Below are positions 18,472-25,637 of a stretch of DNA of 37,407 nucleotides, in pieces. The translations under genes and the position numbers were made by a program. Origin of the DNA: Eubacterium sp. CAG:252 (GTDB lineage: Bacteria; Bacillota; Clostridia; Lachnospirales; Lachnospiraceae); contig FR886342.1 in NCBI GenBank assembly GCA_000436535.1, positions 54,005 through 91,411 of the forward strand, given 5' to 3'. The notes below the pieces were generated by a model. The model saw only the letters and a list, made by a program, of their open reading frames with translations, did no database searches and was not told the origin of the DNA. Position 1 is the stretch's first letter. Every line of letters starts with the position of its first letter.

Positions 18472-18523
18472 AACGGGATAACAGTGAATTCGCTAGGAAA
18501 ATCCACTGTTATCCCGTTATTAC
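18472..18523 (+). terminator. Terminator of the chemoreceptor gene
   Basis: AACGGGATAACAGTG (18472-18486) and CACTGTTATCCCGTT (18504-18518) are perfect 15-base complements, followed by ATTACTT. It starts 22 bases after the stop codon. Confidence 0.75.
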
Positions 18524-18582
18524 TTATGGCAATATAAATGCTATAAATAAGCAAATATGATATATTGTATAACCTTGTACAT

Positions 18583-18666
18583 GTTCCGGACACATTTTAG
18601 GTTCTAAAATTACCCCCAAGTAATGTTTAGAACCGTATTTTATGATTTATTTAAGTGTAGCGGAAC
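18583..18666. repeat. Nested inverted repeat between convergent genes
   Basis: Outer arms GTTCCGGACAC and GTGTAGCGGAAC enclose GGTTCTAAA (18600-18608) and TTTAGAACC. Those enclose ATTAC...GTAAT with a C-rich loop. It lies in the 3' region of the unknown 240-aa gene on the minus strand. The tail is not clearly T-rich, so it is not a textbook terminator. Confidence 0.5.
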
Positions 18667-18747
18667 AATAACAAAAACAACTTAATCTTTGTGATTTTCT
18701 ATATTTGCCTTTTTATAATTTAATACATATTAAAGATACTCATATCA

Positions 18748-19470
18748 TTATACCTCATGTAACTTCTTGAGTTCTGCATCGCTTATCTTGCCGTCAAGAA
18801 AATCTTCCCAGAAGCTCTTAGAACTTGTAAACTTAAAATCAGCTTTTTTATCGAAAGTGTTAAGAAAGTCTGTTATCTTCTTATAATCACCCTCATGCTT
18901 ATAGCTCATTCTCCAAAGCTCTGTTTCTTCGCCATCTTTAAACTGCTTACATATGATGCCATCCTCGCTAAAGGCTGTAACTGTCCATGTTGTCTTAGCT
19001 TCACCGATATTTTCGGCAGAAACACATTCTGTTGTGCCATCTACACTGCTTACGCCTTCCTCTGTACTTCCTGTTAATGCAAGCTCCTGCACCTTAGTAA
19101 ACTCTCTGTTAGCTGTCACCTTGTCAGCAAGCATTTCTACTAGGTCTTTGGAAGTTTCCTCTGACTTTTCTTTATTAGCCTCGCTCACTTCCTTCTCATA
19201 CTCGACAGCTTCCTTGAAGTCTTCAATAAAATTATCAACGTGTTCTATAAGCTTATCCCATTCCTTATCGCTCATATCCCTGATATTTGTTGAAGAAGTA
19301 CTCTCCTGTGACTTAGAAGCATTTTCTTTAGCTTCATCCACACTAGTTCCTGTCACAGCCCCACTTCCTGCCTTTGCCATGCTCTCTGCAAATGTTTCAT
19401 CATTAACTGTCCCTGTCGCAGCCCTGTATCCCGTATAATAACTGTCTGCATATCCTGTGTTTACTTTCAT
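18748..19470 (-). CDS. Hypothetical soluble protein
   Basis: I do not recognise this 240-aa protein. It has no signal peptide or membrane helix. The first 35 residues are rich in G, A, T and Y (MKVNTGYADSYYTGY). A highly charged helical stretch follows (about 65-115, WDKLIEHVDNFIEDFKEAVEYE), then a mixed region with a WTVTAFSEDGIICKQF beta-like segment, and a C-terminal helix. It starts with ATG after AAGGATAAGG-type purines. It sits alone, convergent to the chemoreceptor and downstream of rlmD, whose terminator separates them. A link to motility or surface export is possible from position only; no function is assigned. Confidence 0.75.
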   Translation of the reverse strand: MKVNTGYADSYYTGYRAATGTVNDETFAESMAKAGSGAVTGTSVDEAKENASKSQESTSSTNIRDMSDKEWDKLIEHVDNFIEDFKEAVEYEKEVSEANKEKSEETSKDLVEMLADKVTANREFTKVQELALTGSTEEGVSSVDGTTECVSAENIGEAKTTWTVTAFSEDGIICKQFKDGEETELWRMSYKHEGDYKKITDFLNTFDKKADFKFTSSKSFWEDFLDGKISDAELKKLHEV

Positions 19471-19581
19471 CCTTATCCTTTCTGTGATTGCTCAGTCGTT
19501 CACAACCACACTGCTCTCCTGTAAAGGTCCAAGCAGTACTTTCGTAATAGTTAATATTTTTTGTATACTTATAAAATATAC

Positions 19582-19627
19582 AAAAATGGCACTTTATTTC
19601 ACATCAATCCGTTGAAATAAAGCGCCA
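19582..19627 (-). terminator. Terminator of the rlmD-type gene
   Basis: TGGCACTTTATTTCA and TGAAATAAAGCGCCA form a 15-base stem with one mismatch. On the minus strand it is followed by TTTTTGTATATTTT. A second inverted repeat, TTTTTGTATA/TATACAAAAA (19558-19586), starts in the same T-run. Confidence 0.75.
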
Positions 19628-19665
19628 TCCTAGCAATATGTATATCGTCATATGAGGGGGAAAGT

Positions 19666-20835
19666 TTATACCTGTCTTACCAAAGCTATCACATTTTCTG
19701 TATTATCCGTAAACGGAAACATATCAAAAGGCTTACATCCCTTAACCTTATAACCACCCTTTATAAGCACCTCTATATCTCTTCTCTGCGTGTCCGGATT
19801 GCAGGAAACATATACAACCCTGTCCGGCTTTATCTTAAGAATAGCATTAAGAAAATCTTCACTGCTGCCACTTCTTGGAGGGTCCATAATAACAACATCT
19901 GCTTTTTTCTTTGCAGCATATTCTACTAAGAATTCACCCGCATCTGCATTTACAAACTTTATATTCTTAATATTATTTATCTTGGCGTTTTCTTCTGCAT
20001 CCTTAACCGCATCCTTATTAAGCTCAACACCTATAACCTGTCCAGCCTTCCCAGATGCTGCTATTCCAATAGTTCCTATGCCGCAGTAGGCGTCTATGAC
20101 AGTGTCCTTTTTCGTAATCTCCGCCATACTGATTGCCGCCTTATAAAGCTTCTCTGTCTGCTGGTGATTAATCTGGTAGAAGGATGATGGACTTATTCTG
20201 AACCTGTATCCACATAACACATCCTCTATGTATCCTTTGCCTGTAAGCACAATATTCCTTGGACCAAGCACCATACTTGTGTTGTAGGCATTTACATTCT
20301 GGACGATAGTATTAATCTCAGGATGCTTTTCTTTAAGCGCCTTTAGAAAATGTGTTTTAGATGGAAATGCAACCTCACTTGTGACAAGCACAAGCATAAT
20401 CTCCTTAGTTGAAAAACCTTTTCTTAAAAGTATATGTCTCATAAATCCAGTACCCTTATCCTCATTATAAGGCTTATACTTAAATGACTTAAAAAGTTCC
20501 CTTAACGTAGCTATTATCCTGCTGCACTGACTATCCTCCAGCAGACACTCTGACACTGGCACAATAACGTGGCTATTCTGCTCATAAGTTCCTGTTATTA
20601 TATTGCCTTTTTTATCCTCACCTACAACTGCATGCACCTTATTACGGTAATGCACAGGTCTGTACATCCCTGTTATCTCATCTACAGGACAGACTCCCTT
20701 GAACAGATTATCTATATAATTCTGCTTTACTTTTAATTCATTATCATACTTCATACCTGCATATGCACAGCTTCCGCATCTGTCTGCACTTTCACAGTTT
20801 ATTACACGCTTTTTGTCGTCATATACATTAGCCAT
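19666..20835 (-). CDS. rlmD: 23S rRNA (uracil-C5)-methyltransferase, RlmD/RumA family
   Basis: This 389-aa SAM enzyme methylates C5 of a uridine, probably in 23S rRNA. It has C14, C20, C23 and C97, matching the family's [4Fe-4S] ligands, the SAM motif DAYCGIGTIGI, MDPPRSG, the catalytic C345 in VSCNPDT and the ending FPFTDNTENVIAL. The usual N-terminal TRAM domain is missing: the protein starts directly at the cysteine cluster, so it is about 60-70 residues shorter than typical RlmD. Firmicutes RlmCD enzymes can modify two sites, so the exact target (U747, U1939 or tRNA U54) is not certain. AGGAGGAAAGAAT precedes the ATG. Confidence 0.88.
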   Translation of the reverse strand: MANVYDDKKRVINCESADRCGSCAYAGMKYDNELKVKQNYIDNLFKGVCPVDEITGMYRPVHYRNKVHAVVGEDKKGNIITGTYEQNSHVIVPVSECLLEDSQCSRIIATLRELFKSFKYKPYNEDKGTGFMRHILLRKGFSTKEIMLVLVTSEVAFPSKTHFLKALKEKHPEINTIVQNVNAYNTSMVLGPRNIVLTGKGYIEDVLCGYRFRISPSSFYQINHQQTEKLYKAAISMAEITKKDTVIDAYCGIGTIGIAASGKAGQVIGVELNKDAVKDAEENAKINNIKNIKFVNADAGEFLVEYAAKKKADVVIMDPPRSGSSEDFLNAILKIKPDRVVYVSCNPDTQRRDIEVLIKGGYKVKGCKPFDMFPFTDNTENVIALVRQV

Positions 20836-20857
20836 ATTCTTTCCTCCTCTTCATTAT

Positions 20858-21054
20858 ATGATGTTGTTGTCAAAAAACCAGACTTTGATGCCTACGAATT
20901 GTTCCGTGCTACGCACTCCCACAATTCTACCCAATATTCGCATATCGTGGGATTGTTATCCCACTTTTATGCTCATATTGGGGCGGGTTCCAAGGTCTTT
21001 CACCCACTTATGAGCAAGCTCATGTGGGATTAGACCTTTTAACCCTGGCATCAT
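20858..21054 (+). repeat. Dispersed hairpin element, long copy C
   Basis: This is the longest copy, about 197 bases, filling the rlmD-rpoZ gap. Left end ATGTTGTTGTCAAAA is followed by a middle hairpin (20897-20926: AATTGT, GTGC/GCAC, ACAATT). An extra hairpin module (20930-20982) comes next: CCCAATAT/ATATTGGG enclosing GTGGGAT-TGTT-ATCCCAC. A right hairpin follows (20992-21038: AAGGTCT, CCCAC, ATGAGC-AA-GCTCAT, GTGGG, AGACCTT), then CCCTGGCATCAT. The middle and right hairpins match copy D closely. It sits 3' of rpoZ and 5' of rlmD. The chance open frame inside it is not a gene. Confidence 0.8.
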
Positions 21055-21135
21055 TACATACAATTATAGCTGCCCTTTCGAGCAGCTACAAGTCACAATA
21101 TTATATACTAATTCTACAGTAGTAATGCAATCCTC

Positions 21136-21519
21136 TTACATAACATCACTATCATCGCCATTACCAACAATCTTTACCTTACCTTCGTAAAGTTCCTGTA
21201 CAGCGATTGAAAGTGGCTTCATATTCTCTGCATTATCTACAAGTGGTGTACCAATCTGGAGCTTTCTTGCTTCCTCTGGTGTTAAGAGTGGCTTTGGCTC
21301 ACCCTTCTTACCATCCTTGTCCTTTTCCTTAGGAGCGTTCTCAGCCTCGATACGTGCCTTTCTAACCCTCTCCTCGATTGACCTTGCATCAATTATTTCC
21401 TTAGCTCTGGCTGCTGTAGCCTTTACGATTGAGTAACGGCTCTGTACTAATGGCTGTTCGCCCTCTTCAACCTCACTATTAACAACTGCCATTAATTCTG
21501 AATACGATGGATGTATCAT
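21136..21519 (-). CDS. rpoZ: RNA polymerase omega subunit, with internal insertion
   Basis: Omega helps assemble RNA polymerase. The N-terminal HPSYSELM...SRYSIVKATAARAKEIIDA and C-terminal KPLSIAVQELYEGKVKI segments are clearly omega. Between them (about residues 46-98) lies a lysine/glutamate-rich insertion including KEKDKDGKKGEPKP, so the protein is 127 aa instead of about 70-90. The two conserved halves stay in frame, so it is an insertion rather than a frameshift. The ATG is 2 bases after the gmk stop and shares its ribosome site region (GGAG within gmk), indicating coupling. Confidence 0.9.
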   Translation of the reverse strand: MIHPSYSELMAVVNSEVEEGEQPLVQSRYSIVKATAARAKEIIDARSIEERVRKARIEAENAPKEKDKDGKKGEPKPLLTPEEARKLQIGTPLVDNAENMKPLSIAVQELYEGKVKIVGNGDDSDVM

Positions 21520-21521
21520 TA

Positions 21522-22154
21522 TTATTCTCCTTTCGAATAAGCCTTAAGCTCTTCTTTTATATTATTGATTAAATCGATGTTATTAACTGCCTTTTTCTTC
21601 TCACTGCTTACTATAGAATTTATAGTTTCAACGCAGGCATCAACATCATCATTGATAACTATATAATTATAATTCTCTACGCCCTGTGCTTCCTCACTGG
21701 CTCTTGAAAGTCTTGCCCTGATAGTAGCTTCATCCTCTGTTCCACGACCTACAAGTCTTCTTTCAAGTTCCTCGGCACTAGGTGGCATAATGAACAGAAG
21801 TACTGCATCCGGAAACATTTTCTTAATGTTGAGTGCTCCCTGTATCTCTATCTCAAGTATGACATTCTTTCCTTCTTTAAGCTGTTCCTCCACATATGCC
21901 TTTGGTGTTCCATAGTAATTGTCTACATATCTGGCATACTCTATAAGCTCTGAGGCTTCTATCATCTTTTCAAATTCTTCCTTCGTCTTAAAGAAGTATT
22001 CTCTTCCGTTCTGTTCACCTTCTCTTGGTGACCTTGTGGTTGCTGAAATAGATAATGCATAGTCGTTATGCTGTTCTAAAAGTCTTTTAACGACTGTTCC
22101 TTTACCAGCACCTGAGAATCCTGATATTACAAGTAACAATCCTTTATCTTTCAT
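21522..22154 (-). CDS. gmk: Guanylate kinase
   Basis: Guanylate kinase turns GMP and ATP into GDP and ADP. The 210-aa protein has a P-loop SGFSGAGKGT (11-20, with F where most have P), SATTRSPREGEQNGREYFF for GMP binding, and the lid region. Length and domain order are normal. It is co-transcribed with rpoZ. It has its own promoter (22266-22294), even though yicC lies just upstream. The remA/DUF370 gene that often sits between yicC and gmk in Firmicutes is absent here. Confidence 0.97.
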   Translation of the reverse strand: MKDKGLLLVISGFSGAGKGTVVKRLLEQHNDYALSISATTRSPREGEQNGREYFFKTKEEFEKMIEASELIEYARYVDNYYGTPKAYVEEQLKEGKNVILEIEIQGALNIKKMFPDAVLLFIMPPSAEELERRLVGRGTEDEATIRARLSRASEEAQGVENYNYIVINDDVDACVETINSIVSSEKKKAVNNIDLINNIKEELKAYSKGE

Positions 22155-22265
22155 CTCTAATCTCCTATCTGTGACTCACATCATAAGCCCTTCAATATAT
22201 TGTTTCTGTACAAATGTTACCGAAACCAATATAAATGTATGCACTTACGTAAAAGTGTACAAGTT

Positions 22266-22294
22266 ATTATACAGAAATCTTTCACTTCGTGCAA
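22266..22294 (-). promoter_or_regulatory. Putative gmk-rpoZ promoter
   Basis: On the minus strand TTGCAC (22289-22294), 17 bases, then TATAAT (22266-22271). The leader is about 105 bases and contains a short CACTT/AAGTG hairpin. Confidence 0.6.
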
Positions 22295-22350
22295 GCCTTT
22301 TAAAATATTTTTAAATAAAATTCTGCACCGACTCCATATATCAGCGATAA

Positions 22351-23229
22351 CTACTCTATATTCTGTATCTGCTCCCTGACCTTCTCAATCTCAGTCTTTA
22401 AGTCTATCGCCGCATTTGATATCTCTATATCATTAGCCTTAGAAAGTGTCGTGTTAGCTTCCCTGTTCATCTCCTGTGCGATAAAGTCAAGCTTTCTTCC
22501 TATACCGCCATCCTCTGACAGGCACTGTCTGGCATGTGTTATATGGCTTCTTAAGCGTACTGTTTCTTCGTCGACACATATCTTGTCAGCATATAAGATG
22601 ACCTCCGCTGCTATCCTGCTCTCATCTATGCTTGTATCAGCAAGCACTTCCGCCATCTTATCCTCAAGCTTCTTTCTGTACTCACTTACTATCTTTGGAC
22701 TTCTTTCCTCTATAAAGCCTACAAGCTCTTCCATATGGTCTAACTTATGAAGAAGGTCTTTCTTTAAGTTCTCTCCCTCAGTTATTCTTGTCTTGACAAA
22801 ACCTTCACAAGCCTCCTTCACAGCCTCCTGTATGAAGTTCCACAGCTCCTCTTCATCCTCTGCTGCATCCTCCATAGTGATAACCTCCGGATATCTTGAA
22901 AGCGCACTGACTGTTATATCATTTCTTATTGAAAACATTTCCTCCATCTGTGAAAATATATCCATATATTCCTCTGCAACCGCCGGATTATACCTGATAT
23001 TGACGTTATTCTCTGAATTGTCTTCATAAGTTATAAATATATCTATCTTTCCTCTTGAAGCGTACTTCTTAACAACATCTCTTATTCTTGCCTCAAACAC
23101 GTTAAGCTTCTTTGGCATCTTTATGCCTGTTTCTAAAAATCTATGGTTTACCGACTTCATCTCAACCATTATCTTGCGGTTTCCACTGGCGATTTCGCTT
23201 CGTCCGAAACCTGTCATACTTTTAATCAT
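22351..23229 (-). CDS. YicC/YloC-family endoribonuclease
   Basis: The 292-aa protein begins MIKSMTGFGRSE and ends DIEISNAAIDLKTEIEKVREQIQNIE, the two hallmark ends of the YicC/YloC family (YicC_N and DUF1732). E. coli YicC has been reported to act as an endoribonuclease on small RNA. The middle is acidic and helical. It heads the yicC-gmk-rpoZ neighbourhood and has its own promoter. GAGGGACTTAAG precedes the ATG. Confidence 0.93.
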   Translation of the reverse strand: MIKSMTGFGRSEIASGNRKIMVEMKSVNHRFLETGIKMPKKLNVFEARIRDVVKKYASRGKIDIFITYEDNSENNVNIRYNPAVAEEYMDIFSQMEEMFSIRNDITVSALSRYPEVITMEDAAEDEEELWNFIQEAVKEACEGFVKTRITEGENLKKDLLHKLDHMEELVGFIEERSPKIVSEYRKKLEDKMAEVLADTSIDESRIAAEVILYADKICVDEETVRLRSHITHARQCLSEDGGIGRKLDFIAQEMNREANTTLSKANDIEISNAAIDLKTEIEKVREQIQNIE

Positions 23230-23264
23230 CTTAAGTCCCTCATTATCATTTATTATACTTAATT

Positions 23265-23293
23265 ATTATACCAATTTTACATATGCTAAACAA
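23265..23293 (-). promoter_or_regulatory. Putative yicC promoter
   Basis: On the minus strand TTGTTT (23288-23293), 17 bases, then TATAAT (23265-23270). It lies about 35 bases upstream of the yicC ATG. Confidence 0.5.
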
Positions 23294-23400
23294 GTCAGTA
23301 GATTAACTATTTTCAACTATTCACATCCCACTTTCTTCGGCTTAATATTCCTATACAAGACCTTCAGAACTATTTTGCAGCTATTCACCTCCTGCCTCAC

Positions 23401-23429
23401 TCGACAGTATTATGTAATCGTGTTATGAT
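23401..23429 (+). promoter_or_regulatory. Putative rqcH promoter
   Basis: TCGACA (23401-23406), 17 bases, then TATGAT (23424-23429), each one base from consensus. Transcription from here would carry repeat copy D in a leader of about 215 bases before rqcH. Confidence 0.55.
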
Positions 23430-23479
23430 ATGATGTAAATGTTTTAAATAAAAATGTTTTATATTTTAGTATTTATATT

Positions 23480-23613
23480 ATGTTGGTGGTCAAAAGCCCA
23501 CGACTATGATACCTACGGATTGTTCCGTGCTGCGCACTCCCACAATCCCCCAAGGTCTTTCACCCACCTATGAGCAGACTCATGTGGTTTTAGGTCTTTT
23601 GACCCTGGTATCT
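23480..23613 (+). repeat. Dispersed hairpin element, copy D
   Basis: This 134-base copy contains the left hairpin (GTTGGTGG, TCAAAAG, CCCACGAC, imperfect), a middle hairpin at 23518-23547 (GATTGT, GTGC-TGC-GCAC, ACAATC) and a right hairpin (CCCAC, ATGAG/CTCAT, GTGG), then CCCTGGTATCT. Against copy C it lacks the extra 53-base module. It lies between the rqcH promoter and the rqcH start; a chance reading frame through it joins rqcH but is not part of the protein. Confidence 0.8.
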
Positions 23614-23652
23614 TTATATAATCACAATACAGACAGAATGGAGTATTTAATT

Positions 23653-25389
23653 ATGGCATTTGATGGAATAACAATATCAAATATAGTAAATGACCTTAAC
23701 AATACAATACTTGGTGGAAGGCTTTATAAAATAGCACAGCCCGAAAGTGACGAACTGCTTCTTACTGTAAAGACAAGCTCTGGACAGTACCGTGTCGTGC
23801 TTTCTGCCAATGCCTCTCTTCCGCTTGCATATATAACTGACGACAATAAGCCAAGTCCTGCGACAGCACCTAACTTTGTTATGCTTTTGAGAAAACATAT
23901 CAATAACGGACGTATCATTTCTGTAACACAGCCTTCGCTTGAGCGAATAATAGATATTGAGATTGAACATCTTGACGAATTAGGCGACTTATGCAAAAGG
24001 CATCTTATCACTGAATTTATGGGTAAGCACAGCAATATCATATTATGCGATGATGACAATAACATCCTTGACAGCATAAAGCATGTATCTGCACAGATAA
24101 GCTCTGTACGTGAAGTTCTTCCCGGAAGAAAGTACTTTATACCAAACACTGCCAATAAACATAATCCACTTGATACCGATTATGAACGTTTCAGCTCATC
24201 GGTTCTTGTATGCCCTAAGCCTCTCTCAAAGGCTCTGTGCCAGACTTACACAGGAATAAGCACATGTATAGCAGAAGAAGTATGTTTCCGCTCAGGTATA
24301 GACAGCAATAAGCCTGCTAACTGCCTTTCGGATGAAGAAAGCCGACTCATTTATAACGTATTTGACGGTATTATGAGCGATGTTAAGAATAAAACATATT
24401 CTCCTAATATAGTCTATGACAATGGTAATCCATCAGACTTTGCCGCCGTACAGCTCACTATGTATGATAACAGCACACCTTACGACTCTATAAGCAGGTG
24501 TCTTATCGCTTACTATCACGAAAAGGAAGTCCGCACACGTATACACCAGAAGTCAACTGATATAAGACGTATCGTTACAACTCATCTTGAGCGTTCTTAT
24601 AAGAAGCTTGATATTCAGGAGAAGCAGCTTAAGGATACTGAAAAACGTGACAAGTACCGCGTATATGGCGAGCTTATTAATACTTATGGCTATGGAATTG
24701 AACCCGGTGCCAAGCAGTTTAATGCGCTCAACTACTATACTAATGAGGAGATAACAATCCCTCTTGATAATACTCTTACACCTATAGAGAACGCCAACAA
24801 GTACTTTGCAAGATATAATAAGCTCAAGAGGACTTACGAGGCTGGCACAAGACTTATTGCAGAGATTAAGGACGAAATTATGTACCTTGAGTCTATTATA
24901 AATGCTCTTGATATCGCAACAACAGAAAACGACCTTAACAATATCAAAGAAGAACTTGCTGTAACTGGTTACATCAAAAAGAGCGGCAAGTCTAAAAACA
25001 AAGGTAATTCTCACAATAAACCTATGCACTACATTTCTTCTGACGGATTTGATATGTATGTTGGAAAGAATAATATACAGAATGACGAACTTACCTTTAA
25101 GTTTGCGACAGGCGGCGACTGGTGGTTTCACGCCAAACAGATGCCGGGTTCTCACGTTATTGTAAAGTCTGACGGAAAAGAACTTCCTGATAAGACATAC
25201 GAAGAGGCAGCTGCACTTGCAGCCTACTACTCTAAAGGCCGTGACCTTGAAAAAGTTGAAGTCGACTATGTATTAAAAAAGGAAGTCAAGAAACCTGCTG
25301 GTGCCAAGCCGGGGTTTGTTGTTTATTATACGAACTACTCACTTATAGCTATTGCAGATATATCAGGAATTAAGCTGGTTTCTGAATAA
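23653..25389 (+). CDS. rqcH: Ribosome quality-control factor RqcH (NFACT protein)
   Basis: RqcH binds stalled 50S subunits and adds C-terminal alanine tails that mark the nascent chain for degradation. The 578-aa protein has an NFACT-N domain with LLRKHINNG and EFMGKHSNI, a central coiled coil (about 350-440) and an NFACT-R domain containing GGDWWFHAKQMPGSHV. The Asp-Arg pair needed by B. subtilis RqcH appears here as Glu-Arg (SLERII). Start chosen at 23653 (MAFDGITISNIV), the family's usual beginning, with GGAG 9 bases upstream. Older annotations call this family fibronectin-binding protein (FbpA). Confidence 0.93.
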   Translation: MAFDGITISNIVNDLNNTILGGRLYKIAQPESDELLLTVKTSSGQYRVVLSANASLPLAYITDDNKPSPATAPNFVMLLRKHINNGRIISVTQPSLERIIDIEIEHLDELGDLCKRHLITEFMGKHSNIILCDDDNNILDSIKHVSAQISSVREVLPGRKYFIPNTANKHNPLDTDYERFSSSVLVCPKPLSKALCQTYTGISTCIAEEVCFRSGIDSNKPANCLSDEESRLIYNVFDGIMSDVKNKTYSPNIVYDNGNPSDFAAVQLTMYDNSTPYDSISRCLIAYYHEKEVRTRIHQKSTDIRRIVTTHLERSYKKLDIQEKQLKDTEKRDKYRVYGELINTYGYGIEPGAKQFNALNYYTNEEITIPLDNTLTPIENANKYFARYNKLKRTYEAGTRLIAEIKDEIMYLESIINALDIATTENDLNNIKEELAVTGYIKKSGKSKNKGNSHNKPMHYISSDGFDMYVGKNNIQNDELTFKFATGGDWWFHAKQMPGSHVIVKSDGKELPDKTYEEAAALAAYYSKGRDLEKVEVDYVLKKEVKKPAGAKPGFVVYYTNYSLIAIADISGIKLVSE

Positions 25390-25459
25390 TAAACAAAAAA
25401 CTCGTTATATAAGCTTCTTATTGTTTTGTTGCTTTGGCGCATTACCCACATCAGTATAA

Positions 25460-25535
25460 AAGGCAGTAAACCATTGTTTTTGAAAATTTACTAATTTCCA
25501 AAACAATGGTTTACTGCCTTATATTTTGGGTTTTT
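25460..25535. terminator. Bidirectional terminator with a 21-bp stem
   Basis: AAGGCAGTAAACCATTGTTTT (25460-25480) and its exact complement (25500-25520) flank a 19-base loop. After the stem the plus strand has ATATTTTGGGTTTTTT and the minus strand has TTTTATA. It lies between convergent rqcH and the tyrS operon. One arm overlaps the last codons of the small ORF at 25491-25607. Confidence 0.75.
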
Positions 25536-25607
25536 TAATTCTGATAACTCTTTGTCGTACCATTTTAAAACTAATGCTTTTATAATCTCATAATCATAAT
25601 CACCCAT
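25491..25607 (-). CDS. Possible 38-aa small ORF or gene remnant
   Basis: ATG at 25607 opens a 38-residue frame that looks protein-like (MGDYDYEIIKALVLKWYDK, then ELSELKNPKYKAVNHCFGN) and ends at TAG inside the terminator stem. It begins 31 bases after the stop of the membrane protein gene and would be on the same transcript. The nearest purine-rich site, AAGGCG, is about 13 bases from the ATG. I do not recognise the product. It could be a small protein or the cut-off start of a longer lost gene. Confidence 0.3.
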   Translation of the reverse strand: MGDYDYEIIKALVLKWYDKELSELKNPKYKAVNHCFGN

Positions 25608-25637
25608 ATTACTTAAACGCCTTTTTGACTAGGTATA

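Noticed and set aside
20813..21013. Open frame of about 66 codons in the rlmD-rpoZ gap
   Set aside because: It is made entirely of repeat copy C, has no ribosome site, and a similar chance frame appears in copy D before rqcH.
23506..23652. N-terminal extension of RqcH by 49 residues
   Set aside because: The extension is translated repeat copy D. The family begins MAFDGITI, and GGAG precedes the ATG at 23653.
24553..25155. Long minus-strand open frame inside rqcH (200 codons)
   Set aside because: It lies wholly antisense to well-conserved rqcH coding sequence, has no ribosome site and has the composition of a shadow frame.
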